DNA of 64,000 nt, taken from NCBI RefSeq assembly GCF_000454065.1, contig NZ_ATNE01000001.1, positions 126,501 through 190,500 of the forward strand, written 5' to 3'. The translations under genes and the position numbers were made by a program. The DNA is from Brevibacillus thermoruber 423 (GTDB taxonomy: Bacteria > Bacillota > Bacilli > Brevibacillales > Brevibacillaceae). The notes under the pieces are model-generated. The model was not told where the DNA came from, did no database searches, and saw nothing but the letters and a program-made list of their open reading frames with translations. Shown one piece after another: positions 17,340-26,153 of the stretch; position 1 is the first letter of the stretch, and the number at the start of each line of letters is the position of its first letter.

Positions 17340-17615
17340 ATCGACGTGCTGGGCACGGAGATTGACGAAGTGGTGGACACGGTGCAGCTCAAGCTGGAGT
17401 CCAACAAGATCTACCAGCACATTCACATCCTCGACGAGCGGGAAAAAGAAGTGATCATCGGCCGGTTCGGTCTGGATCAGGACAAAGAGAAGACCCAGCG
17501 GGAAATCGCCCGCGAGCTGGGCATCTCCCGCTCGTACGTGTCGCGGATCGAGAAGCGGGCCCTGATGAAGCTGTTCAACGAGTTTTACCGAACGAAGCAG
17601 GCGCAGGGGAGATAA
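17322..17615 (+). CDS. sigK: C-terminal half of sigma-K (SpoIIIC-like part)
   Basis: The 97 residues start [18 protein letters not shown] and include region 4 with its helix-turn-helix ([20 protein letters not shown]), ending in LFNEFYR, all typical of sigma-K. The GTG at 17322 is only the left edge of the open frame; GGAAAGG upstream is a possible but probably accidental ribosome site. Alone it cannot bind the -10 or core polymerase properly because region 2 is missing. It would be expressed as part of sigK after excision. The piece it would join is itself truncated in this window. Confidence 0.88.
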   Translation: MNEITLIDVLGTEIDEVVDTVQLKLESNKIYQHIHILDEREKEVIIGRFGLDQDKEKTQREIARELGISRSYVSRIEKRALMKLFNEFYRTKQAQGR

Positions 17616-17666
17616 CAGGACGCGGAGTGGGACTGAGCGTTGCTTCCGATCGGGTTTTGCCGAATG

Positions 17667-17697
17667 AAAAAGGCTGCCTGTGTTCAGGCAGCCTTTT
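17667..17697. terminator. bidirectional terminator between sigK and the sugar operon
   Basis: AAAAGGCTGCCTG (17667-17679 region) pairs with CAGGCAGCCTTTT (17685-17697) across a 4-base loop. A and T tracts flank the stem, so it can serve both converging transcripts. Confidence 0.85.
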
Positions 17698-17733
17698 GGC
17701 GTGTCGTGTGCCGATGCGGCGGTTCGGTTTTGA

Positions 17734-18777
17734 TTAAAAATCGTAGTTGCCGGCGTTTTCCTTGGTGAAGTCGCTCGGCGGTCCCATGATGACGGTTTTG
17801 CCGTCTGCCTTCACTTCGATCTTGCCGACGTTCTCCACCTCTTGGCCGTCGGTCGGCTTCTTGCCTTCCGCCAGGTCTTTGGCCAGGGTGACGGTCAAGT
17901 AACCCAGCTTCACCGGGTCCCACAGCGTCGCCGTATCGAGCGATCCGTCTTCCAGGAACGGCTTGGAGTCCTTCGGCAGCGCCACGCCCACGAGCGACAC
18001 CTTGTCCTGCAGGCCTTTTTCCTGGATCGCCTGGGCCGCACCGAGCGGCGCCACCGTGGAGTAGGCCAGGATGCCGTTCAGGTCGGGGTTGGCCTTCAGC
18101 AGGTCCAGCGTCTTCTGGTAGGCCACCTGCTGTTTCTCGTCCGTGCCGATCTTGTCTCCGATGATCTGCAGGTTGGGGTACTTCTCGGCAATCTGCTTCT
18201 TCGACCAGTCGATCCAGGTGTTCAGGTTTTGCGCCGACAGGCCGCCCGTCACGATGGCCACTTTTCCGCTGTCGGTGCCCATCGCCTGGACGAGCAGGTC
18301 AACCATGTGACGTCCGTACACTTCGTCGTCGATTTGGTGGACGGACAGCTCAACCACCGAGGGGTCGGCCGGCGTGTCCCAGTCCATCACCTTGATGCCT
18401 TGATCCTTCGCCTTTTTCAGCACCGGCGTCAGCGCGGCCGCATCGTTCGGCGCGACGGCGATTACGTCCACCTTTTTGGAGATCAGGTCCTCGATCACCT
18501 TCACCTGCTGCGCGGCGTCCGGTTGGGTCGGGCCGGTGTAGATCAGCTCGACGCCCAGTTTGTCGGCAGCCTGCTTCGCCCCTTTTTCGGACGCGTTGAA
18601 GTACGGGATGCCGACCAGTTTGGGAACGACGGCGATCGTCAGCTTGCCGTCGCTTTTGCCCCCTGCCGCACCATCAGCCGGGGCGGCCGTGTTTTTCTGT
18701 ACGGCACAGCCCGTCATCAGGCCCAGTGCCAGCAAAACGGAGACGGAAACAGACAGCATTTTGTTCATCTTTTTCAT
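17734..18777 (-). CDS. sugar ABC transporter substrate-binding lipoprotein, LsrB/RhaS-like
   Basis: The 347-residue lipoprotein has lipobox MTGC (Cys near 24) and a periplasmic-binding-protein fold of the ribose/LsrB class. PKLVGIPYF, VMDWDTPAD, LSAQNLNTW and the end FTKENAGNYDF resemble LsrB and RhaS. Of the AI-2 contacts known in Salmonella LsrB, the Lys and first Asp have counterparts, but the Asp166 position appears to be Ala by my alignment, so AI-2 is not assured. It is the last gene of the leftward operon. The substrate is best left as a sugar, perhaps a pentose or AI-2-like furanose. Confidence 0.82.
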   Translation of the reverse strand: MKKMNKMLSVSVSVLLALGLMTGCAVQKNTAAPADGAAGGKSDGKLTIAVVPKLVGIPYFNASEKGAKQAADKLGVELIYTGPTQPDAAQQVKVIEDLISKKVDVIAVAPNDAAALTPVLKKAKDQGIKVMDWDTPADPSVVELSVHQIDDEVYGRHMVDLLVQAMGTDSGKVAIVTGGLSAQNLNTWIDWSKKQIAEKYPNLQIIGDKIGTDEKQQVAYQKTLDLLKANPDLNGILAYSTVAPLGAAQAIQEKGLQDKVSLVGVALPKDSKPFLEDGSLDTATLWDPVKLGYLTVTLAKDLAEGKKPTDGQEVENVGKIEVKADGKTVIMGPPSDFTKENAGNYDF

Positions 18778-18870
18778 CGAAACTCCCCCTGTGTCAGTTG
18801 ATCAGACATTGGTCTTGGACAAAAGCGGAAAGAAGCGGGTGACATCGTCGGTTCGCCAGCATCCCTCCCT

Positions 18871-19812
18871 TCACGCGGTCTGGCTTTGCTTGCGCTTCGC
18901 CGAGACATAGTTGATCAGCAGGACGCCAATCAGGATGGTGCCCATCAGCATGTCGATGACCATGCTGGAGACGCCCAGCAGATTCAGCCCGTTGGAGATG
19001 ATCTGGAAAATCCCCACGGCCAGCACGACTCCGATCACTTTGCCGTACCCGCCGGAGATGCTGGTGCCGCCCAGGACGGCGACGGCGATGCTTTGCAGCA
19101 GGTACGAGCTGCCGATGTCCACCTTGGCCGAATTGTAGCGGCTGGTCATGATGATGGCCGCCACCGCCGCCATCAACGCGGCAAACAGGTAGACCCACAG
19201 GACGACCCGGGTCGTGTTGATCCCGGAAAACAGCGTCGCCGTCGGGTTGTTGCCGAACATGTAGACGCTGCGGCCCCACGCCGTCTTGTTCAGCAGGATG
19301 GACAGGATCACGGCAATCGCCGCAAAGATCAGGATCGGAATCGGAACGGCTCCCAAGAGGCCGTTGCCGATCAGCGAATAGCTCTCCGGAAAGCCGGAAA
19401 TGCTGTTGCCCTTTGTCAGCAGCAGGACAATCCCCTCAAACAGGGTCATCGTGCCCAGCGTGACCAGGATGGGGGAAACGCCGACGACGGCGATGAAAAA
19501 CCCGTTGAGAAGACCGCCGGCCAGCGCGGTGGCGACGCCCGCCAGGATCGACACCGGCACGGAATACCCGTTGGTCAGCAGCGTGGCCACGATCACGCCG
19601 GCCAGCGCCGCCAGGAAGGTGATCGACAAATCGATCCCGGCCGTCAGCAGCACGACCATCATCCCCAGCGACAAAATTCCCAGTTCGGGGAGCTGAAACA
19701 GCATGTTGATCAGGTTGTACGCTTCAAAAAACCCCGGGACAAACAGCGTCATCAAGAGAAACAGTCCCGCAAACACGTAGCCGAGAATCCATTCTTTCGA
19801 GAGAAAATTCAT
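18871..19812 (-). CDS. sugar ABC transporter permease (RbsC/LsrD class)
   Basis: The 313-residue membrane protein has eight to ten segments and the BPD_transp_2 stretch AVAVLGGTSISGGYGKVIG that contacts the ATPase. Two distinct permease genes in a row, instead of one, is the arrangement of lsr and rha type transporters. It starts 15 bases after the first permease gene. Confidence 0.88.
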   Translation of the reverse strand: MNFLSKEWILGYVFAGLFLLMTLFVPGFFEAYNLINMLFQLPELGILSLGMMVVLLTAGIDLSITFLAALAGVIVATLLTNGYSVPVSILAGVATALAGGLLNGFFIAVVGVSPILVTLGTMTLFEGIVLLLTKGNSISGFPESYSLIGNGLLGAVPIPILIFAAIAVILSILLNKTAWGRSVYMFGNNPTATLFSGINTTRVVLWVYLFAALMAAVAAIIMTSRYNSAKVDIGSSYLLQSIAVAVLGGTSISGGYGKVIGVVLAVGIFQIISNGLNLLGVSSMVIDMLMGTILIGVLLINYVSAKRKQSQTA

Positions 19813-19827
19813 GTCCTCACCCCGCTC

Positions 19828-20811
19828 CTACGCCTCGATCTCGATTTTCGCCCGGTTGGCTTCCTCGCGCTTCCGCTTGATCACGTCATAGGTGACGGCG
19901 ATCAAAATAATCGCGCCGGTCACGATATCCTGCCAGAAGGTATCGACATGGGCGAGGATCAGGCCGTTCTGCATCACGCCGAGCAGCAGCACACCCAGGA
20001 TCGTCCCCGGGATGGAACCGTAGCCGCCCATGATGTTGGCCCCGCCCAGGACGACGGCGGCGATTACGGTCAGCTCGAAGCCGTTGAACCCGTTCGGGTC
20101 CACCCCTTTGGTGTACGCGGTCTGCACGATTGCGGCAATGCCCGCGAGGCAGCCCATGTATGCGTATACAAACAACTGCACGGACTGCAGGTGAATCCCC
20201 GCCCGCATCGCGGAAACCGGATTCCCGCCCATCGCCACGACCGAGCGGCCGATGACGGTGTGGTTCAGCAGAAACCAGGTAAACAGCGCGACCGCAAAAA
20301 AGATGAGGATGAGAACCGATACCCCGAGGGGTTTCCATTGGGCGAAGCGAAGAAACGCTTCCGGCAGATCGCTGCTGTTCATGTACGCCCCGTTTGTGAC
20401 GTACAGCGTGGCCCCGGCCAAGATGCTTTTGGTGCCCAGCGTGGCCACGATCGGCGGTATCTTTGTTTTGGCGACGAGCAGCCCGTTGATCAGGCCGAGC
20501 AGCGCTCCCACGAGGGGCGCGGCGAGAAAAATGGCGACCAGGCTCCATCCGCTGTCGTGCAGCGAGACGGCCAGTTTTCCGATGATGACGGTGATGGCGG
20601 CCGTCACCGCGGCGACGGAGACGTCAATCCCGCCGGTGATGATCACCAGTGTCATCCCGATCGCGAGGATGCCCAGCACGGCGTTGCCCTTCAAGATGTC
20701 GAGGATGTTGTCCCCCGTCAAAAAGACGGGACTGGTGACGGCCAGCGCCGTGGACAGCAGCAGCAGGATGACTCCGATTCCAAGCTCGCTTGATTTCAGG
20801 ATTTTGCTCAT
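19828..20811 (-). CDS. sugar ABC transporter permease (RbsC/LsrC class)
   Basis: This 327-residue polytopic protein has the coupling region AAVVLGGANIMGGYGSIPG. Its ATG overlaps the end of the ATPase gene by 4 bases, so translation is probably coupled. It is likely to pair with the next permease as a heterodimer. Confidence 0.88.
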   Translation of the reverse strand: MSKILKSSELGIGVILLLLSTALAVTSPVFLTGDNILDILKGNAVLGILAIGMTLVIITGGIDVSVAAVTAAITVIIGKLAVSLHDSGWSLVAIFLAAPLVGALLGLINGLLVAKTKIPPIVATLGTKSILAGATLYVTNGAYMNSSDLPEAFLRFAQWKPLGVSVLILIFFAVALFTWFLLNHTVIGRSVVAMGGNPVSAMRAGIHLQSVQLFVYAYMGCLAGIAAIVQTAYTKGVDPNGFNGFELTVIAAVVLGGANIMGGYGSIPGTILGVLLLGVMQNGLILAHVDTFWQDIVTGAIILIAVTYDVIKRKREEANRAKIEIEA

Positions 20812-22337
20812 AAACCGACCGCCTCATTTCCTTTCGCCTTAGGTGATCCGATCAATGCCAGGTTCATGATTTTCTCCTGGGTCGCTTCCTTGATGGACAG
20901 TTCCCCGCTGATCGTCCCTTTTCGCATGACCAGCACGCGGTCGCTGACGGCCAGCACTTCCGGCAAATCGGACGAGATGACGATCACCGCCAGCCCGTCG
21001 GCGGCCAGGGAGCGGATCAGCCTGTGAATTTCCGTCTTCGCCCCGATGTCGATCCCGTTGGTCGGTTCATCGACGATCAGGATGCGCGGGTTTGTCGACA
21101 GCCATTTGGCAATGACCACTTTTTGCTGGTTCCCGCCGGACATGTTGCCGGTGGCCATCTCCGGGATGGCGGGGCGGATGTCCAGCGACCGGATGTATCC
21201 CTCGGCCAGTTTCGCCTCCTGTTTTCCGTCGATCCACCCCAGGCGGTTTTTCAACTGCTTGAGGATCGGCAGGGAGACGTTGCGGACGATCGACTGCTGC
21301 AGGATCAGCCCTTCCCGCTGCCTGCTCTCCGGCACGTAGGCGATGCCGTATTTCACGGCCTCCTGCGTGGACGAAATGCTCACCGCTTTTCCGTTCAGCC
21401 TGATCTCGCCCGCGTCCGGCTTTTGCAGGCCGAACAGCGCGTGCGCCAGCTCCGTCCTGCCCGAGCCGACCAGCCCGGTGATGCCGACCACTTCCCCTTT
21501 TCGCAGGGTAAACGAGACGTCCTTGAAATGGCCCCGCTTGGACAGCGAGACGACTTCCAACACTGGCTCGCCCGGCTGCGTCTCCTGCCTCGACACCGCC
21601 TCCACTTTTCGTCCGACCATCAGTGCGATCAGCCTTTCTTCGTTCAGCTCATCCCTGTCATACGTGCCGACGTACTTCCCGTCCCGGAGCACGGTGAACC
21701 GGTCCGACACCTTGAACAGCTCCTCCATCTTGTGGCTGACGAACAGGATGGCGATTCCCTTTCGCTTCAAGTCGTCGATCACCTTGTACAGCAGCTCCAC
21801 TTCGCCGGACGAGAGCGACGAGGTGGGCTCGTCCATGATGATCAGCTTGGCCTCGAAGGCGATCGCTCTGGCAATGGCGACGAGCTGCTGCTTGGCGATG
21901 CTGAGCGTGTCCAGGCGGGCGTCGGGATCGATGCCGAACCCCCATTCGTTCAGGATGCGGGCGGCCAGCTCCCTCTTTTCTTTCCGCTTGACCAGGCGAA
22001 ACGGTCCTTTTCCGGCATCGCGGCCCATACAGATGTTTTCCGCCACGCTCAGGTTGGGAAAAAGGCTCAAATCCTGATAAATGATGGAGATGCCCTGCAG
22101 GGTCGCGTCCAGCGGCTTTTTGATCTCCACCTCTTTGCCGTCAAAGAAGAAGCGGCTTCCGGGGTCGGGGTGATACACGCCCGCCAGGATTTTGATCAGC
22201 GTCGATTTGCCCGCCCCGTTCTCTCCAATCAAGGCGTGCACTTCGCCCGCACGCACCGCCAACTGCACGTCGTCGAGCGCCTTCACCCCCGGAAACGTCT
22301 TGCTGATGTGTTTCATTTCCAACAAATACGGCTGCAT
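20808..22337 (-). CDS. sugar ABC transporter ATPase with two nucleotide-binding domains (RbsA-like)
   Basis: The 509-residue protein has two ATPase domains. The first has GENGAGKST and IIMDEPTSSL; the second, from about residue 265, lacks a canonical P-loop (GLVGSGRTE), which is normal in RbsA-type proteins, and has the signature MSGGNQQKV. The ATG at 22337 follows GGAGGTG; a start at 22355 overlapping the kinase stop is possible but has no ribosome site. It lies between the kinase and permease genes. Confidence 0.9.
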   Translation of the reverse strand: MQPYLLEMKHISKTFPGVKALDDVQLAVRAGEVHALIGENGAGKSTLIKILAGVYHPDPGSRFFFDGKEVEIKKPLDATLQGISIIYQDLSLFPNLSVAENICMGRDAGKGPFRLVKRKEKRELAARILNEWGFGIDPDARLDTLSIAKQQLVAIARAIAFEAKLIIMDEPTSSLSSGEVELLYKVIDDLKRKGIAILFVSHKMEELFKVSDRFTVLRDGKYVGTYDRDELNEERLIALMVGRKVEAVSRQETQPGEPVLEVVSLSKRGHFKDVSFTLRKGEVVGITGLVGSGRTELAHALFGLQKPDAGEIRLNGKAVSISSTQEAVKYGIAYVPESRQREGLILQQSIVRNVSLPILKQLKNRLGWIDGKQEAKLAEGYIRSLDIRPAIPEMATGNMSGGNQQKVVIAKWLSTNPRILIVDEPTNGIDIGAKTEIHRLIRSLAADGLAVIVISSDLPEVLAVSDRVLVMRKGTISGELSIKEATQEKIMNLALIGSPKAKGNEAVGL

Positions 22338-22351
22338 CGTCCACACCTCCG

Positions 22352-23305
22352 TCATTCATGTGCCGCGGCTGTCCCGTCCAGATAATCGCGCAGCCCGCGT
22401 TCGGCGATGAAGGACCGCACCTCCGCCAGTGTGGGGATGCCCACCTGGGCGCCGAAACGGGTTGCCTTCAGCGCGCTGACAACGCTTGCAAACCGGGCCG
22501 CCTGAAACAGGTTTTTCCCGTCGGCCAGCGCACAGGCCAACGCGCCGGAAAACGTGTCGCCCACGACCGTATCCACCGCCTGAACCGGAATCGCTTCAAT
22601 AAACTCCGAGCGTTCCGGGGTGAAGACCAGGCAGCCCCGCTGCCCCATCTTGATGATCGACTGGGAGACGCCGAGCGACTGGAAGTACAGGGCCGCTTGC
22701 CGGGCGTCGTCGGGGCCCTCGATCTCGATGCCGGTCATGTACTTCGTCTCCTGCTCGTTCGGAATGACGATGTCGGCGTACTGCAGCGCCCGCATCGTGA
22801 TGCCTTCCGCCGGCGCCGGGTCCAGAATCACCAGACTGCCGTTCTCCTTGGCCTTCTGCATCGCGTAGACGACCGCCCGCTCGCCCGTTTCCATCTGCGT
22901 CAGCAGGATGCGGCAGGACTGGAGCTCGGGCAGCACCTTGTCGACGTCCTCCGGAGCCAGGTCCGCATTGGCCCCGCGCACCACCAGCATGGTATTTTCC
23001 GCGTAGGCGTCAATCGTGATCATCGCCGTTCCGGTCTTGGCGGCCGCGCTCCGCTTCACCCCCGACACGTCGACGCCGTTGGCCCTGAGCTCTGCCAGCA
23101 GCCGATCCCCGAACGGGTCCTGCCCGACCGATCCGACCAGCAGCACCTCTTTGCCCAGCCGGGCGATCGCGGTCGCGGCGTTGCCTCCCTTGCCGCCCGG
23201 GAGGATGTCCATTGTCTCGCCAAACAGCGTCTCTCCCCGGCGGGGATACGTCTTGGTCCTGATCACCATATCCGTGTTCAAACTGCCAACCACGCAAATT
23301 TTCAT
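22352..23305 (-). CDS. PfkB-family sugar kinase, ribokinase-like
   Basis: The 317-residue protein follows RbsK closely: N-terminal VVGSLNTDMVIRT, glycine signature GGKGGNAATA (about 38-47), and NEQETKYMTG. The second PfkB signature is odd. Where ribokinases have DTVGAGDTF, this protein has DTVVGDTF (245-252), one residue short in the anion-hole loop, while the catalytic Asp is kept. The reading was checked on the minus strand and is unambiguous in this sequence. It may be a real variant or a 3-base loss. The gene starts 1 base after the FGGY kinase stop. Confidence 0.85.
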   Translation of the reverse strand: MKICVVGSLNTDMVIRTKTYPRRGETLFGETMDILPGGKGGNAATAIARLGKEVLLVGSVGQDPFGDRLLAELRANGVDVSGVKRSAAAKTGTAMITIDAYAENTMLVVRGANADLAPEDVDKVLPELQSCRILLTQMETGERAVVYAMQKAKENGSLVILDPAPAEGITMRALQYADIVIPNEQETKYMTGIEIEGPDDARQAALYFQSLGVSQSIIKMGQRGCLVFTPERSEFIEAIPVQAVDTVVGDTFSGALACALADGKNLFQAARFASVVSALKATRFGAQVGIPTLAEVRSFIAERGLRDYLDGTAAAHE

Positions 23306-23306
23306 G

Positions 23307-24980
23307 TCATACGCTCATTTCCGTCCATTTTTTTACCGCTTTCAATTCCTTCATCAGGGAGCCCCGTCCGAAGGTGTCGTGAAGCTCCTTGTACAGCCGG
23401 TAGAGCCGGTCGTACGTCTGACGCGCCTGTTCATCCGGCCGGTAGACGACGGAGTGGCCGTCTTTCATCCGGCTGGCCGCTTCCATGATCGAATCGTATC
23501 CGCCGGCTTTTGCCCCTGCAGCAACCGCGCCGAACATGGCGGCGCCCAGCGCGGAAGCATTGGGACTCGAAACCGCTTCCACCTGTTTGCCCGTCACGTT
23601 GGCGAAAATCTGCATCAGCAGGCGGTTGTTGACGGACAAGCCGCCGCAGGCGTACAGCTTGCGGATGGGGAGGCCGCCGTCTTCAAACGCTTCGATGATG
23701 GTGCGCGTGCCAAACGCCAGGCTTTCCATCAGGGCGAGGTAGATCTCTTCCGGCTTCGTCTCCAGCCGGATGCCGACGATCAGGCCGGACAGGGAGGCGT
23801 CGTTGAGCACGGAGCGGTTGCCGTTCAGCCAATCCAGCGCGATGAGACCGCTCTCTCCCGGCTTGATCGCCCTCGCTTTCTCTTCCAGCAGGGCGTACAG
23901 GGACATGCCCCGCTGTTCCGCTTCCTGGTGATAAGCGGCCGGCACGCCGCTGCGGACGAACCAGGCCAGCGTATCGCCCCCGGCCGCCTGCCCCGCTTCG
24001 TATCCGTACAGTCCGGGGAGAATCCCGTCTTCCACCACGCCGTTTACTCCCGGGATAAACAGCTCCTCTTCCGCCATCACCATGTGGCAGATGGACGTGC
24101 CCATCACCATCAGCATCTGGCCGGGTTCGACGATCCCCGCCCCGGGCACGCTCGCATGGGCGTCGATCGTGGCGACGGCGACGGCCACCTGTTCCGTCAG
24201 GCCCAGCCGGCGGGCCATCTCTTCCGTCAGACGGCCGGCGTACGTGCCGACCGGGTATATCGGGGTGGCGATCTTGTCGCGGACAAAATGCTCCATGTCC
24301 GGATGAAGGGCTTTCAAAAAATCGGACGACGGGTAGCCGTTCCGTTTGTTCCAGGTTTCCTTGTACCCCGCCGCGCAGGAGTTGCGCTTCAATTCGCCCG
24401 TCAACTGCAGGACGATCCAGTCGCCCGCCTCCACGAAGCGGTCAGCCGCATGGTAGACCTCAGGGGCTTCGCGCAGGATCTGCAGCACTTTGGGCAGAAG
24501 CCACTCGGACGAGAGGGAGCCGCCGTAATAGCGGAGAAACGCTTCTCCTCGCGCCCGCGCCAGCTCGGTGATCTCGTTCGCTTCCGGTTCCGCGGCGTGG
24601 TGCTTCCACAGCTTCACCCAACTGTGCGGGTTGCCGCGAAAGGCGGGATCGGCGCAGAGCGGTTCCCCGTCGGCGCGGATCGGCAGAATCGTGCAGGCGG
24701 TAAAGTCCACCCCGATGCCGATCACCTGATCCGGTCTGGCCCCGGCCTCGTTCATGCAGGCGCGGATCGTATCCACCAGCGCATCCAGGTAATCCTGAGG
24801 ATCCTGCAGCGCCCATTCGCTGTTCAGCCGAACCGACGTGCCCGGCAGCGTCTCCACGATCACGCCGTGGGCGTACGGTTTGGTTGCAATCGCTTTCACT
24901 TCTCCGTTTGCTGCATCCACTAGAACGGCGCGAGCCGATTCCGTTCCAAAATCAACTCCAAACACCAGCTTGTCGTGCAT
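23307..24980 (-). CDS. FGGY-family carbohydrate kinase, ribulokinase-like
   Basis: The 557 residues match AraB-type ribulokinases in length and in VFGVDFGTESARAVLVD, IGIGVDFTACTILP, VATIDAHASVPGAG and CGGLSVNNRLLMQI. I choose the ATG at 24980, which has AGGAGGAG 6 bases upstream. No arabinose isomerase or ribulose-phosphate epimerase is in the operon, so L-arabinose use is not supported; a ketose or pentitol product is as likely. LsrK is also an FGGY kinase, but the length and motifs favour AraB. Confidence 0.85.
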   Translation of the reverse strand: MHDKLVFGVDFGTESARAVLVDAANGEVKAIATKPYAHGVIVETLPGTSVRLNSEWALQDPQDYLDALVDTIRACMNEAGARPDQVIGIGVDFTACTILPIRADGEPLCADPAFRGNPHSWVKLWKHHAAEPEANEITELARARGEAFLRYYGGSLSSEWLLPKVLQILREAPEVYHAADRFVEAGDWIVLQLTGELKRNSCAAGYKETWNKRNGYPSSDFLKALHPDMEHFVRDKIATPIYPVGTYAGRLTEEMARRLGLTEQVAVAVATIDAHASVPGAGIVEPGQMLMVMGTSICHMVMAEEELFIPGVNGVVEDGILPGLYGYEAGQAAGGDTLAWFVRSGVPAAYHQEAEQRGMSLYALLEEKARAIKPGESGLIALDWLNGNRSVLNDASLSGLIVGIRLETKPEEIYLALMESLAFGTRTIIEAFEDGGLPIRKLYACGGLSVNNRLLMQIFANVTGKQVEAVSSPNASALGAAMFGAVAAGAKAGGYDSIMEAASRMKDGHSVVYRPDEQARQTYDRLYRLYKELHDTFGRGSLMKELKAVKKWTEMSV

Positions 24981-25070
24981 CTCGGCTCCTCCTGAATCGA
25001 TTGATGCTTTGTTTGTCCCACATATTATCCGCATTTTTCTGCTTTTTCAATATTCCGAAACCAACAAAAG

Positions 25071-25106
25071 AGAAACAATCCCACATGTTTTTGCGGGATT
25101 GTTTCT
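25071..25106 (-). terminator. hairpin between the deoR-type gene and the kinase operon
   Basis: AGAAACAATCCC (25071-25082) pairs with GGGATTGTTTCT (25095-25106). Reading leftward, the stem is followed by TTTTGTTGG, a weak T tract. It may attenuate read-through from the regulator into the operon. Confidence 0.55.
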
Positions 25107-25154
25107 CTTTTCCATTTGAAATGTTTGGTTGGAAAACAGAAAAGAACCCACCTG

Positions 25155-25919
25155 TTACGACTGGGCGAGTTGTATATTCAAACCCTCTGCTTTGAAAGCG
25201 GACAACTGGTTGAGCGGCAGCCCGTGATCCGTGATGATCTGGTCCACCTTGTCCAGGGAGAGCAGGTTGGTCAGCGACTTCTGCCCGAACTTCGTGTGGT
25301 CGGCCAGCAGGATCAAGCGGTCGGAGATGGAGATGAACTTCTGTTTGACCTGTGCTTCCATCTCGTTGTTCTCGTAAATGCCGTGTTCCAGATGAACCCC
25401 GTGGCAGGAGAAGAAGAACTTGTCCACGTGGTAGCCTTCGATGGACTTTTCCGTCATCGTGCCGAAAAACGAGGTGCAGTCCTTGTTCAGATAGCCGCCG
25501 ACGGTGATGACCTTTACCTTGTCCTGACGGAGAAACTCCAGGGTGACGGCGATGGAATTGGTGATCACGGTGATCTCCCGCTCGCCCAGGAGCCGGGCCA
25601 ACTGAAAGGAGACGTCGCTGGAGTCGAGGGCGATGATGTCCCCGTCCTGGATGCCTTTGGCCGCTTCCTTGGCGATCTCCCGCTTCGCTTCCAGATGGGC
25701 GACTTCGCGCTGGATGAGCGGCGACGCTTCTTTTTCCTTCCGGTTCAACACCGCGCCGCCGTGCGTGCGGTGAATCAATCCCTGTTTTTCCATCGCCTCC
25801 AGATCGCGGCGTATCGTCTCTTTCGTCACCTGAAACTGCCTGCTCAAGTTGGAGACGTAGACGTGTCCCTTCTGTTCCAGCAGTTCGAGAATCTCCTGCT
25901 GCCTTTTTGAAGCCAACAT
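25155..25919 (-). CDS. DeoR-family transcriptional repressor of the sugar operon
   Basis: The 254-residue protein has an N-terminal helix-turn-helix (VYVSNLSRQFQVTKETIRRD, about 20-39), the DeoR signature ending RTHGGAVL, and a sugar-phosphate sensing C-terminal domain (TVGGYLNKDCTSFFG). The ATG at 25919 lies 11 bases after AAAGGAGG; an ATG 9 codons upstream would put that site inside the gene. It is the first gene of the leftward cluster and probably binds the dyad at 25970-25987. The effector is likely a phosphorylated sugar made by the kinases. Confidence 0.9.
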   Translation of the reverse strand: MLASKRQQEILELLEQKGHVYVSNLSRQFQVTKETIRRDLEAMEKQGLIHRTHGGAVLNRKEKEASPLIQREVAHLEAKREIAKEAAKGIQDGDIIALDSSDVSFQLARLLGEREITVITNSIAVTLEFLRQDKVKVITVGGYLNKDCTSFFGTMTEKSIEGYHVDKFFFSCHGVHLEHGIYENNEMEAQVKQKFISISDRLILLADHTKFGQKSLTNLLSLDKVDQIITDHGLPLNQLSAFKAEGLNIQLAQS

Positions 25920-25969
25920 GACACGCAGTTCCTCCTTTTGTTTCACTTGTCAACCGTTTGATTTACAAC

Positions 25970-25987
25970 AAAAATCAATCGATTTTT
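25970..25987. promoter_or_regulatory. candidate DeoR operator
   Basis: AAAAATC (25970-25976) and GATTTTT (25981-25987) form a perfect 7-base dyad around AATC. It lies just downstream of the predicted start of the deoR transcript, a place where repressor would block elongation. Confidence 0.5.
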
Positions 25988-26003
25988 ATTGCTTTCTTTT
26001 GTT

Positions 26004-26032
26004 ATTTTACTCCCACTATTTTGGCATATCAA
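26004..26032 (-). promoter_or_regulatory. promoter of the deoR-sugar operon
   Basis: On the minus strand TTGATA (26032-26027) and TAAAAT (26009-26004) are separated by 17 bases. Confidence 0.65.
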
Positions 26033-26153
26033 CATCCATTCGTTTCTTCCGCTTGCCACAACGGACACGAATGCTTTTGTTTTTTACGAGAACAAACACC
26101 TCCCGCCTGGCCGGGGCATGGCAACGGATGCCGCGGGCATACGGGAGGTGTCG

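Noticed and set aside
18886..20793. 635-residue plus-strand frame opposite the permease genes
   Set aside because: Gln/Asp/His-rich shadow of two membrane proteins; no ribosome site and no domain.
17734..25034. AI-2 (lsr) uptake operon
   Set aside because: The binding protein resembles LsrB and two permeases are present, but one AI-2 contact looks changed, the FGGY kinase is AraB-like, and lsrF and lsrG are absent. Kept as an unassigned sugar operon.
26096..26151. Terminator for the GNAT gene from ACACCTCCCG/CGGGAGGTGT
   Set aside because: The arms pair but the loop is 36 bases and no T tract follows on the minus strand, so it is not supported as a terminator.
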